Positions 38,285 to 49,363 of a stretch of 64,000 nucleotides of DNA are shown in pieces. The position numbers and the translations under genes were made by a program. A model generated the notes under the pieces. That model saw only the letters and a program-made list of their open reading frames with translations. It was not told the DNA's origin and searched no databases. Within the stretch, counting starts at the first letter, position 1. Every line of letters starts with the position of its first letter. The stretch comes from Lineus longissimus (taxonomy: Eukaryota > Nemertea > Pilidiophora > Heteronemertea > Lineidae), in assembly GCF_910592395.1 (NCBI RefSeq), contig NC_088314.1:3968001-4032000 (forward strand), given 5' to 3'.

Positions 38285-39514
38285 TGTGTTTTGCTGGTTT
38301 GTACCAGTTGAATTTACACTGCAATACTCTGGTGACATTGTTCCAAACATTGCACAATTTTTATCAGAATCATAGGCATAGCCAGGATTTACAGATGAGG
38401 GGTCATTTTCTAGGAAAACAAGGGCAATTCATGGCGACTGAAAATGAATTTCAACTCAAAAGGCTTTTCTGGGTAAAATGTCAACGATATTTGCTACAGT
38501 GGAGGTTGTTCGCATTGCATCTGGGTCCAGCAATGTCTTGACAAAAAAACTGCATATAGTTTTAATCACAATCATGTCATTGTAAATGTTTGATTTTGTA
38601 ATGTGTAAATTATTTGAAGTGTGTTTAACCTGCCATGCAAATATTCATTGAAGTCCATTTTCTGGGGCTTTTAGTTGCAGCAGAACCTCTCTTTGAGTGG
38701 ACACCTCTATTAGCAGGACACCCTTTGTAATATCCCTTTTGCTGTGGCAGCATGGTTGCCATCAACAGTATTCGGGTCAGACTAATATTTCTAGCATGCA
38801 TTTGGCATGTTCAAAGAATTTGAAGCCGAGTGCTGATAAATTATAGTGGGGTATGGCATGTTATCATGTCATGGGGACATGTCAGTGAAAGGGTTAAGGA
38901 AACTTATTGTAGTCTCCAAGTAGACATGTCTATTCAACTCTAAAATCAGGATACCCCTTTATTAGGGACACTGTTGTCCTGTCAAAAGAGTTTCTTCAAT
39001 AACTAGAGGTTCCACTGTAAATGTAATTGTGTGGTTCATTAATCTAATACAAGTTATCACATCTTCGTAGGTTCATCTTGTACATATCTTGGAGGTGAAT
39101 AAAATTGTCTCGAGAGAGATTTTAGATTTAAAATTAAATTGTTTCTTTCAACATTTTTTCTCCAAATTGACGTTGGATTCGACTTGGAATGCAACTGTAT
39201 TGACATGCTTGCTAAAGTCACCTTTTGCTGCTTAAACCACAATGGATTACTCGAGATGAATGATTTGTTTGTCTCTCCTTCAGCTTTGTCACTAGAGGAG
39301 GGGCATGTAAATGACTCCATGATGGCCCCACTGAACGTGAGTTCCTGAAATATCCTCTTGCCGTGTTACTGAGGGTCTCCCATGGAGACATTGGCGCAGC
39401 CTACCTGGCTCGAAATGGTTGGATCATCCTTGCTATACACTGGGTGTTTTGGGAGAAAAAATGTTTGAATGCGATTTAGGAAGTTGATCATCCAACACTC
39501 ATCTGTACAAGACA
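38285..39514. other. intergenic sequence
   Basis: No supportable gene. Short frames at 39057-39320 (-) and 39139-39348 (+) overlap one another and have no splice context. The text near 38680-39015 reads like a diverged interspersed repeat but has no second copy in the window. Confidence 0.5.
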
Positions 39515-39690
39515 TTACAAGCCTGTCGGCGACACTATTTTTCGTGAGGTATTCAGTTCTACTGAGCAAAATAAAAATGGGATAAAAAAGTCTGTAACTT
39601 GGGGGTTACAGTCTTTTTTGATCCCATTATTGCTCAGTAGATCGGAGTTGAATAAGTGACGTGAACCAGTATCGCCGACAGGCTTGTAAT
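39513..39690. mobile_element. near-perfect hairpin (foldback MITE), about 175 bp
   Basis: Two arms of about 85 bases, 39515-39598 and 39604-39688, are inverted copies separated by about 5 bases. Outer ends read 'ttacaagcctgtcggcga' and 'cgccgacaggcttgtaa'; the inner ends are 'gtctgtaac' and 'gttacagtc'. Arms differ at several sites, mainly in the outer half. No coding frame. Transcribed, it would form a long hairpin. Confidence 0.82.
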
Positions 39691-39696
39691 TGACCA

Positions 39697-40352
39697 CGAC
39701 TACACTCCCGACGCAGTGGACCAGCCTCGTCCCCTACTATAATGAGATCCAATTAGGAAGACGCAATGGCCTGCCCCGGGAGTCTACCCAGGACGGTGTT
39801 ACCGTTCCTTGGTGTCTCTTAGCTAGTTTTGCAAGTTTTGCAATCCGTACAAACGATGAAATACGAATGTCTGATGTGGTGTCATCGAGCCCTACGTCAT
39901 TTCATTTACGCGACACTCGTAAGCGTTACTTTATGTAGGAGGAATCGGGGAAATAAAAAATCTATAAAATACATTTCATTTCACGCACTTCATCGTTCGC
40001 CTACACTCCGGACGCATTGGACCGGCCTCGTCCCTAATTGTAAGGCGATCCTATTAGGATGACGCAGTGGACTGCCCCGGGAGTCTACGTTCGCCGAACT
40101 CCTTATATTGCCTTTGAAACCAGCCTATTGTCGCTTCCCGCGGAATGACGACTTGGCATGTCTTGAGATGTGTCAATTAGACTCCGTCGACAGCCCATTG
40201 CGTCAACCTGTTAGTATCAATCAGTAGCACCTGCCTCTCCATGCCTGTCCTACACTCCTGACCTACAATCCGGACTGGACGCATTGGACCGGCCTCGTCC
40301 TGTCGCCCGATTAGGATAACAATGACGCAATGGACTGCCTCGGGAGTCTACT
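39697..40352. repeat. three dispersed copies of a GC-rich 90-100 bp unit
   Basis: Copies at about 39697-39788, 40000-40088 and 40249-40352 share 'acactcc', 'ggaccggcctcgtcc' (ggaccagcctcgtcc in the first), 'attagga' and a final 'cctgccccgggagtcta'-like end. Each unit is itself partly self-complementary (ACTCC near the start against GGGAGT at the end). Spacers between copies are unrelated. Confidence 0.72.
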
Positions 40353-40845
40353 CCATCTTTGCCCCATTGACCAAACTCACTCCATCCTGAGGAAATCAGG
40401 GGTTATGGGAGTACCTCGTCGCGCTTCGTCGTTCGTACTTGATGCACCAATCTTGACAGTATAGAGCCTAGGCGTCTGGGCGTCTAGACAATTGAAATAG
40501 GCTCCGTCTGCAAGCTCCAACTTCTAAGTGATGTCAAAATTGGACGGGTTACCCGGTCCATCATCTGGCGCGTCAGACGATGGACTGGCTGACCCGTCTA
40601 ATTTACTTGGCCGCGGCGCCGTCTGCTGTGCTTTATTTTGGTGACCACGCCTCCGATCAGATCGAGTGCGGCGAGTTCGCAGCTCTTCCATTTTGTAAAA
40701 TTTCTATAATTTTGTTGACATTTCTTCATTTTTCACGGTTCAGCTCTTTAGTTAGACCTAGAGTATATTTAAAATTGAATGGATTTCACTGGATCAAAGT
40801 AACTTCTGATTTCTTTTTGCGTTTTCACACTAAATCAACACCAAA

Positions 40846-43800
40846 ATGACGGCGCGCAGCCTCCTTGGTGCAGTTGCACTTTGCTTCATTTTCATTGGCT
40901 CGTTGACTCACAGTTACTTGATTGGCATGTCATCCGATATAGGGCGTGCCGGGCGGTCACTCCCGCAGTGCAGAAATGGATTTCAACAAGTGATGGTCTT
41001 TGTATTTTTTCGAGGCGGGGTCGTAGCACGTGGTGAACAGTTGGGCGGAAGTGTGTGGTGTTTGAACGATTTGTCAATTTGTTACTGATTGGAATGGACT
41101 TTGGTGCCGTCGAGATGTCATGATATATTCAGTTTGGAGATATTTTGTGGATAAATTAATTGATCGGAACTCATATCGTGATATTATTTGTTTGTCCGAT
41201 TTCGGTTTCTCTATTTCTGCATCGGGCTATATTCATCAATGGACTGCCGGTGGGATTCTTCAGGAGGAACCTAGTCCTTGTCCGGATGTCCCCTCGTCTC
41301 AGTCTGGTGGTTGTGACGGTCACAGTGTTCTCTCAAAAGGATGGACGAACTTGGTAAGCATTGTCTTCAATTAAAGGACCAACTTGGGTGTGAGATTTGT
41401 TGGTTTTTCGTCCAAAAATGGCTTCCAGCAGGAGAATGACTCCTCCAAACAGGATAATTGACAAGTCATTGAACTGCAATAAATGTAGAACGGGGTGTAA
41501 TCGTAGGCCGGCCTGAAATTTACATGCCGTGTCCAAAACTGCCTCGCAACACTGTCGAAAATCACAATTAGGCCTAGAACTCGGCATTTTAGTGTGCTAC
41601 TACAAATGGCAGTGCAGGTGGGAAGCAGGCTGGCCAGGTAAATACCACGCCCAAAAGTTGTCCCTCCGTCAAGACACCCCTGTCTCACGACATTTGAGTG
41701 TAAATATAATTGCAAGGATGGCCAACACGGGGGGGGGGGGATTCCGAGTAAAGTCCAAATTCATACCAAGACTGAAGATTAGGCGGGCCTGGCTGCGAAT
41801 TTTTTTTCCCTCAACCTTTGGGGCACTATAGTGTACATTTGTACAGGGACTTTCAGCCAATCAGATTTCGACCAATAACATGACGTCAGAAGTCTTAGAA
41901 ACTTTAGAGCAGGTGGTAGAGCGCTCGTCAGAAATGGCAGAATACGATGTTCGATCCAAAGGTCGCGAGTTCGAATCCTGGTTGTGGACAACATTTTTCT
42001 TTTTCTTTTTTATTCTTTAAATTATTTTTTTATAATGCGTTTCTTTTCCCTTGTTATTTAGATTTTGGATATTTGAGTTATTTCTGCTGCCTGCAACATA
42101 ACTACAGAAAGGACAATAACATAACAATAGCCCATCTCCAAGATCCATTAGGGATAGTCCTTCAGATATTATATTGAGGATGAATATACAATGAGACTTG
42201 TCTTATGAGAATGGTCTTAATTCCTCCAGTATGAATATGTTTCTATTGTGTATCAATTGTGCGAGGGAAGATAATTCTGGGCCACCCTCCCTATAGAAAG
42301 CGATTACTGATGGTGTAAGAATTAGGAAACTTGTTGATTTCTGCACAATAATGAATTTAAACAAAATCAAATTCCAGCTTCCACTTGGCAGCAACATCGA
42401 CAATAAATGATGGAGGCAGATGGATTCAGGATGGAACCATTATCTCAGACAGAGGATATGGACTAAGGATATGGACAGTCTCTCGGAAATTGAGGATATA
42501 GAAAAGTAGGGTATGGACAAAAATACGGTAGGACATGGACTACATAATTGTTGGATGAAACATCATTATAAGGTAAGGTAATTAACACCTCTTTTCCCCC
42601 ACTCGCACAGGTAGGTCAGACTGCAAAAAAGGGTAAATTTGACCATTTGGGCCAAAGACTCCCTCAGGGTGGAGAGAGCAAATAAATTTGAGTATTCTGT
42701 CTGGGGACTAAGAGACTCAACACCAACAGCATAAAAAAATAGTCATTAGCAAGACGTCATTGAAGTGTAATAGGCCGCTGATATCATCATGCAATAGACG
42801 CCGGCTGATGAAACTAATGTTAAAATTTTCCATTTATATAAATGTCCCAAGCATGATAATGCTCCCATGCTCTCTTTTTCTGGGCAACATCGAAACAGAG
42901 GAAAGAAAGAAAAGGGCTAAATTCATGTCATTTAAGAGGTGAAATTTTTCAAATCTTTCAATCAAATTAGTTCTTGTCTTAATAAAAGGTCTAATGAGCT
43001 CTAATTTGAGACATTCAATGAACGCACATTTTGCACCCGGTGCAGATTTTCAGCACAAAGGCAAGGGTAGTTACTAGTAACATGAATTATATAACTACTC
43101 CAAGAAGGAGGTTGTTGTTCAGGGCTTCCCATATTTATCATGATGTCACAGATATCCACGGCTGACTGACTGTTACGTCTTTACGACTTTTACAACTGTA
43201 CATGTTTCCTCTGTTTCATGGTGGCCCTTTTTCTGGTATGCCCACTTGTTTTTCAGTTACACCACCAAAGGCAGGAGGAATGAGTCTAGACAATTACTTT
43301 GACTTTATTTAAATGCAACACATTTGACATGAATTGCCAAGTGGACCGGTCACATGACGATCTCGGAGATGCCAGATGCCAATAAGAACTGAGCATTCTT
43401 TGACAAACAGTATCTTAAAAGACTCATTGACTTTTGCTGGTACCCAGAGACGGTGCCACACTGACAAAATCATAACTTGACTAGGTTAGATTTATGTGAA
43501 GTGTAAGGGAATAGTAGATGAATAAAGTTGGATGAAAATCTTGATGTCTCTGTTTGTTGTCTTCATCATTGTTTATATCTGTTCTATTTTAAGACTAATA
43601 GTCAATATTAGGCATAAATGTCATAAATAAAGTTGGATGAAAATCCGATGTTTCTGTTTGTTGTCTTCATCATTGTTTATATCTGTTCTTTTTTAAGACT
43701 TAGGCCTATAGTCAGTATTAGGCATAAATGTCACTTGACGCACACCTGAAAGTACATATCCGTCTGGCCTTTTGTTTCCCTGGCATGTGCTTTTTGCTAT

Positions 43801-44473
43801 TGGTTCTCCAGCGCCTTATAGTAGCCTACTGGCCATCTAAAGTCCCGTTACTGAACCAATCCATTCAGCACCGTTTGAACAGGTGTCGTTGAATACAACA
43901 CAGTTATGATTTCATGCTTGGCCTATTCAGCCTAGTGAGACGCGGTGGCGCAGTGGTAGAGAGTCGGACTCATGATCCGGAGGTCGTGGGTTCGATTCCC
44001 GGCTTAATCGTCACTTTGTTTCTCCTACTGGTCGAGTTCAAGAATGAGCGCTTTGTAGCTGCTCCTTGAAACCCCAGATTGACTTCTGTGGAGACCGGGA
44101 TGATGATAGTCCCAAAGCGCTTGAGAATACCCAGCTATTGAGTAATTCGAGCGCTATATAAGCGCCGACTATTATTATTATTTATATATTATATTCATTG
44201 AAATCATAGACACTTAGTAACTAAATTATATTTAAAATCACATTCAGATTTGCTTCAAACTATGCAAATACTGTCATGTAAGTACATGTGGTTTCATTTC
44301 AGGTAGGTCAGATTCCAAAGAAATTTAATGATGTCGAGACTCCTTTGCGAAGAGAAGCAATTCAGAAATTGAGTAGCCTGGAGACAAAGATATCATCATC
44401 ACCAACAGCATCAAGAATTGGTCATCAACATAGCCATCGACCACCGATGTCATCAATAGATGGGATGTTATAA
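40846..44473 (+). CDS. candidate small secreted protein or prohormone (three-exon model)
   Basis: Exon 1 (40846-40989) encodes a clear signal peptide (SLLGAVALCFIFIGSL) followed by YLIGMSSDIGRAGRSLPQC. Exon 2 (41264-41353) encodes EEPSPCPDVPSSQSGGCDG and on. Exon 3 (44303-44473) encodes VGQIPKKFNDVETPLRREAI and ends in TAA. All three junctions are phase 0; donors are CAA|GTGATG (weak) and TTG|GTAAGC (good). The product would be 134 residues with three Cys and basic sites (GR, KK, RR) that fit a processed precursor. I do not recognise it, and a missing exon inside the 2.95-kb second intron is possible. Exon 1 is the best supported part. Confidence 0.45.
41371..41600. repeat. dispersed repeat related to the protease-intron MITE
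   Basis: The segment containing 'actgcctcgcaacactgtcg' resembles the interior of the element at 17788-18084 ('ctgccccgcaacactggcga'). Borders are uncertain. It lies in intron 2 of the candidate secreted-protein gene. Confidence 0.4.
41729..41740 (+). repeat. poly-G tract
   Basis: Twelve consecutive G residues in non-coding sequence. Confidence 0.9.
41901..41990 (+). other. tRNA-like sequence (pseudo-tRNA or SINE head)
   Basis: A-box-like 'ggtggtagagcgc' and a perfect B box in 'gagttcgaatcctgg' are separated by about 45 bases, roughly 15 longer than the usual gap in an intronless tRNA. I could not fold a consistent anticodon stem. A tRNA-derived fragment or SINE head is more likely than a working tRNA. 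Confidence 0.4.
43261..43341 (+). repeat. dispersed repeat, copy 1
   Basis: About 80 bases containing 'ggcaggaggaatgagtctag' and 'caacacatttga' recur in the same orientation at 50548-50627, 7.3 kb away, with roughly 85 percent identity by eye. No coding frame. Confidence 0.75.
43521..43733 (+). repeat. 107-bp tandem duplication
   Basis: The unit beginning 'aataaagttggatgaaaatc' and ending 'attaggcataaatgtca' occurs twice, 43521-43624 and 43626-43733, nearly identical. The high identity points to a recent duplication. Confidence 0.88.
43938..44184 (+). mobile_element. tRNA-derived SINE, Met(CAT)-like head with ATT tail
   Basis: The head has A box TGGCGCAGTGG (43946-43956) and B box GGTTCGATTCC (43989-43999). 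Its anticodon arm TCGGA-CTCATGA-TCCGG gives a CAT anticodon, but the acceptor stem pairs over only about four positions, so it is not a working tRNA. A body follows, ending in 'gagcgctatataagcgcc' and an (ATT)n run at about 44169-44178. Head, conserved body and short-repeat tail are the standard SINE layout. It sits in intron 2 of the candidate secreted-protein gene. Confidence 0.85.
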
Positions 44474-44902
44474 CAATGTTAAAATACATTTCTCATCAAA
44501 TCAGTTTCATCAAACTGTAAATGCATTTGTCTATTTTGTGATAGGTTTTTGTTTTCTCTGAAAGAATTGTTCTCACTTATGTTGGCATCTGTGAATGGCA
44601 CTGATGGGTGGTTTGGGGTTTAACTTAAGTCTTCTGAGGTTTTTCAATACCATTTCTATTTTTTTTGGTCATATCTCAAGAAACATTCACTCTAAGTGAG
44701 ATCTTTGAAAATATGTCGTTTATTTTAAATCGGATCAAGCTTAACATAGTTTTTGAAAGATTTTGACCTTTACCTAATTTCCTAGGTCACCTAGGTCAAA
44801 TTCTATGTAACTGTAACAGTAACTATATTCCTGTCATTTTTGACCACAGCTGAGCACTAGCCATTTTGATGAATCGCAATTTGTTTTTTCCTCTGGGGGA
44901 CA

Positions 44903-46510
44903 CTCAGGTGTTATGATCTTTCAGTTCACCTCACCTGGTGAGGTCAGATCAGTTGTTTTGTCCACTCTGATGATTTCATCTTGCACACCACCTGGGGTGC
45001 AAGCCCCTGGGTCAGGTCAGGCTAGGTTACATGGTTTCCCTGCTGGTTGGACCGGTTATCCACTGGTTGCCTCTGAACCAGTCCATGCACCTGTTCAGGT
45101 CAGGCTCAGGTCAGATCAGAACAGGTGCCCGGATCACATGCAGGTTCCTTTTGAATATCTTCGGGTTTTCTTTGGATTTGCAGTTTTCACTTCAGGATCA
45201 GGTGAAGCTTTTCTGTCTATATAGTCAGGTCAATTGTCATAAAATACTATGGGGGGGGGTCACTCTGATGTCTTTGTCTTTCACGCAACCTGGGGTGCAA
45301 GCCCCCAGGTCAGGTCAGGCTAGGCTCCACGGTTTCCTTGCTGGTTGGACCGGTTATCCACTGGTTGCCTCTGAACCAGTTCAGGTCAGGCTCAGGTCAG
45401 ATCAGTCATTTTGTCCACTCTGATGTTTTGATCTTGCACGCAACCTGGGGTGCAAGCCCCCCAGGTCAGGTCAGGCTAGGCTCCACGGTTTCCTTGCTGG
45501 TTGGACCGGTTATCCACTGGTTGCCTCTGAACCAGTTCACCTCACTGGTTCAGGTCAGGCTCAGGTCAGATCAGTCATTTTGTCCACTCTGATGTTTTGA
45601 TCTTGCACGCAACCTGGGGTGCAAGCCCCCAGGTCAGGTCAGGCTAGGCTCCACGGTTTCCCTGCTGGTTGGACCGGTTATCCACTGGTTGCCTCTGAAC
45701 CAGTCCATGCACCTGTTCAGGTCAGGCTCAGGTCAGATCAAAACAGGTGCCCGGACCACATGCAGGTTCCTTTTGAATATCTTCGGGTTTTCTTTGGATT
45801 TGCGGTTTTCACTTCAGGATCAGGTGAAGCTTTTCTGTCTATATAGTCAGGTCAATTGTCATAAAATACTATGGGGGGGGGGGGGATGGCCACTCTGATG
45901 TCTTGATCTTTCACGCAACCTGGGGTGCAAGCCCCCCAGGTCAGGTCAGGCTAGGCTCCACGGTTTCCTTGCTGGTTGGACCGGTTATCCACTGGTTGCC
46001 TCTGAACCAGTTCACCTCACTGGTTCAGGTCAGGCTCAGGTCAGATCAGTCATTTTGTCCACTCTGATGTTTTGATCTTGCACGCAACCTGGGGTGCAAG
46101 CCCCCAGGTCAGGTCAGGCTAGGCTCCATGGTTTCCCTGCTGGTTGGACCGGTTATCCACTGGTTGCCTCTGAACCAGTTCACCTCACCGGTTCAGGTCA
46201 GATCAGTCATTTTGTCCACTGATGTTTTGATCTTGCATGCCACCTGGGGTGCAAGCCCCCAGGTCAGATCCGGCTAGGCTCCACGGTTTCCCTGCTGGTT
46301 GGACCGGTTATCCACTGGTTGCCTCTGAACCAGTTCACCTCACCGGTTCAGGTCAGGCTCAGGTCAGATCAGAACAGGTGGTGCCCGGACCTCATTCAGG
46401 TTCCCTTTGAATATCTTCAGGTTTTCTGCATACTTTGGATTTGCGGTTTTCACTTCAAGATCTGGTGATGCTTTTCAATCTCAATTTGTGTCTATATAGT
46501 CTGGTATCCA
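44903..46510 (+). repeat. satellite array with higher-order long-short-short structure
   Basis: Seven units share 'cctggggtgcaagcccc', 'aggctccacggtttcc' and 'ggttatccactggttgcctc'. The phrase 'cctgggg' begins at about 44991, 45289, 45444, 45613, 45919, 46088 and 46243. Spacings are therefore about 298, 155, 169, 306, 169 and 155 bases. Long units carry an extra 130-140 bases ('caggttccttttgaatatct' to a poly-G run). Open frames across it result from unit length, not selection. Confidence 0.92.
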
Positions 46511-46779
46511 GGATCACGGCATTTTGGTGGGTAGGGAAACTAAATTGGCCATAGCTCAGCAGTGGAACATCCCATGACTTATGACCAATCACACCCAAAA
46601 TCTAGCACTTTTCATGAAGAAATGCTTAAAAGTTTATAGAAATTTGTTTGGGTTTTTTTTTGTATGAGTGTCTTGTAGAACACATGTCAATAGTTCAGGA
46701 AAATTTTAGGCCCGGAAAGGGTCAAAATGTGATGTCAAAAACTGGATGGCATTCACATCATATTTCCGGCTATATCTGG

Positions 46780-47400
46780 CTTCATATTTGACCTAGGATG
46801 AATATTTTGGTGTCAAGTTATAGGTTGTAGGGGTCAAGGAATCTATTAAGACTATTGGTGAGGTTTTTGGGAATTGCATTATGGAAAATCCAAGATGGCC
46901 ACCATGTTGTCCCCCAAATTCAGTTATTGGTCATAAATCGGTCCACATTCATAACATAGGCTGACAAATTTGGTGTCTAGCCATAGGTTTGAGGGGTCAA
47001 AGTATACATTAATACTATTTTTAGGTTGTTAATTGTTATTTTTAGGTAATTGCATCATGGGAAGTCTAAGATGACCACCATGTTGACCCCGAAATTCTGT
47101 TATTGGCCATTAAACTCGATCCAATCAATCAATCAATCAATCAATGTTGGCATTTGTTCCACAGTTTTGGAGCAGCTACCACAAAGGAACTGGGTCTGGC
47201 ACAAGGGTCTGGCACTTGAACCGAGGAATCTCAAGAAACATTGCAGATCCTGATCTAAGGCTTTGGCGATCGATCCTTTAAATAAAACTATTTTTGTCGG
47301 TTGTTATGCAGTTGCATCATAGGAAATCCAAGATGGCTGTCTCTCTGGACCCAAATTCAGCAATAACTCGGTCCATGTTTTTTTGCGTGGGGGAAGGGTT
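46780..47400 (+). repeat. interspersed repeat copies, forward orientation
   Basis: Three diverged copies of a block with 'attgcatcatgggaa', 'caagatggccaccatgttg' and 'aattcagttattgg' start near 46870, 47045 and 47310. Reverse-oriented relatives occur at 48540-48780 and 48960-49140. A (CAAT)n microsatellite lies at 47122-47145. Confidence 0.75.
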
Positions 47401-47516
47401 AATAGCTCACCAAATATTAGATTAGAAGCGAGTAGCGGAGATCAATTTATTCCATCTGGTCTGGATTTCACTCGTCCTCCACCAACCTTCATTCACTCAC
47501 CTCACTCACCATGCAG

Positions 47517-47652
47517 GCAATGGACTTTGTGACAGTGGCGCACAAATGAATAGTGGAGTAATTAACGTGTCCCAGCTACAATTCGTTGATATTTATCCTT
47601 CGGAACATGGTGAAGACACAGTAACAGGAGCTTGTATTGTGTCTAGATCATG
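47517..47652 (+). CDS. possible orphan exon
   Basis: Between an acceptor-like CATGCAG and a donor-like ATG|GTCAGT lies an open frame reading NGLCDSGAQMNSGVINVSQL, then QFVDIYPSEHGEDTVTGACI. It is rich in polar residues and reads like folded extracellular protein. No phase-compatible partner exon was found. It lies among transposon-derived repeats and could be part of one. Confidence 0.25.
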
Positions 47653-47689
47653 GTCAGTAAATTCGTCTTTCACCCTAACTACATAGTTG

Positions 47690-48470
47690 TCACCCTGGCA
47701 GTGAGTGTTTATCTAGGCCTCCTCTCCATCCAACCTTTGTCATTAAAAAGTTCTTTGACTGAGCACTCTCAAATCTTCTGATAGTGCTGTGTCTGCTCAA
47801 TCCATGCCTACTAGTCACACCACAGACTAGTTTGGTCTTCTTGGTTTCGAGTCCTCGCAGAATGGCATCTGGTCTTTAAAGGTTGCCAGGTCTTAGCTGG
47901 GTATGAATTATGTACATTTTAGAGCAGATGTCCATGAAGAAGCCATATACCCTCTTACATTGAAAGTTTAGCCTCCTACCCAATAATCCTTAGAAACAAA
48001 CTAAGGTCTCAAAGCAGCTCTTCCCCTCCAGCAAGCTGGTTTGCTCCAGTGATTCAGAATGAACGTTACAGGGATATCTTTCTGCAGCATCTCTATCATC
48101 TAACCCCACATTGCTCTGTGTCACATTATTGTCTCATCCCAGCATTGTCTTCCATCCATACTTAAGGGCATATTTGAAGGCCGACTTGCTCCAATTGCTT
48201 GCTGCAAGACTTGTCCTGCCTTTCAGTCGACCACTCATAGCAGATTTTGGTATCTCCTCAGACAGCACCTCCCATGTCGTGATGACCTTGCGTCGGATTG
48301 ATATCCATCCAATGCAATGATATTTTGATAGTCTTTATACCTTGCTCCTTTTCCACCATGAAGTTGCCAATTCTCCCTGTCCTGAGGGTAATACGGTACC
48401 CTTCTTTTTTCTGGGTCAATTCTTCTAGAAGGCGTTCTGGTTCTGGTATATAATCGACAATCCACCAACT
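47690..48470 (-). pseudogene. decayed protein-coding sequence, probably transposon-derived
   Basis: Three minus-strand segments in different frames read as protein and are broken by stops. 48258-48470 contains PEPERLLEELTQKKEGYRIT and IKTIKISLHWMDINPTQ, then TGA. Shifting frame at 48259 gives 48134-48259, with EEIPKSAMSGRLKGRTSLAA, up to TGA. 47690-47875 contains LETKKTKLVCGVTSRHG and LSRHSTIRRF. The frameshifts and stops indicate decay. Inverted interspersed repeats on both sides fit a mobile-element origin. I do not recognise the family. Confidence 0.5.
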
Positions 48471-48539
48471 GGAGTTTGACGTCGAGGATGTGGACTTGCT
48501 GGATTCATTAAATCAATGAATTTCAGGCCAGTGCCATCA

Positions 48540-49140
48540 CGACGGCAGGTTTCAATTTCCCATCATGCAGTTGCATTACAACCACATGAATGATTTTATA
48601 ACAGATTTATTTACCCCTCAATGCACCAAAATTGTCAGCCTGTATTATAGACATGGAAATGTTTTATTTATTTTAGGACTATAGTCTCAATAAATTATGT
48701 TGAAGTTATGGCCTGTGAACAACCATCGGGGCTCATCATGATGCAATTCCCCAGCAACCTCATAAATAGTGAATTGTGGCCCACCGCCGCAAAATGGGTC
48801 GTGTGTCGCGCAGAAGATGAGCCTAAAATGACACCAGCACATAATAGAAGAAATTGATACACTCAGATGTCACAAATGGCAGACAATAGTGAAATGAACA
48901 ACCAGTCAGTCTCAACCTGTCAAGCTCGAAGCGACATGCGACTCATTTTGCTGTGGTGGGTCACAATTCCTTAACCACTAGAAACTATGGCTACACACCA
49001 AAACTGTCAGCCAGTGTTTAATATGGACCGAGTTATCACGGCCAATAACTGAATTTGGGGGTCAATATGGCGGCCATGGGTTTCCCATGATGCAATTCCC
49101 CAACATCCTCAAAGATAGTCTAAATAGAGCAGATTGAATA
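48540..49140 (-). repeat. interspersed repeat copies, reverse orientation
   Basis: Read on the minus strand, 49140 down to 48960 gives 'ggggaattgcatcatgggaa', then 'caaattcagttattggc' and 'tggctgacagttttggtg', matching 46861-47000 read forward. A second, more diverged copy lies at 48540-48780. Together with the forward copies they make an imperfect large inverted repeat around the decayed coding segment. Confidence 0.72.
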
Positions 49141-49363
49141 TCTAAACATTGACCTGTTCCCCACTTTGGGATCGGTAGCATTCAAAATCACTACAACTCC
49201 ACGCATACGCCTGTGCGCATGCAATGTTTTTAAAACTTGGTAAGGAGTTTGCAGCGTCGACGCACGTTTTTGATGAATGTCATGTCATGTTTGACTTGGG
49301 GATGATTCAAGTTTTTTGGCGGGAAATTGTTGAAATGCAATTTGGAATGGCTTGAGTCTTTTG

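Noticed and set aside
45031-45846. Open frames of 75-130 codons across the satellite
   Set aside because: The frames come from the repeat unit having few stops. The same peptides recur in different frames, and the array has poly-G runs; there is no sign of coding selection.
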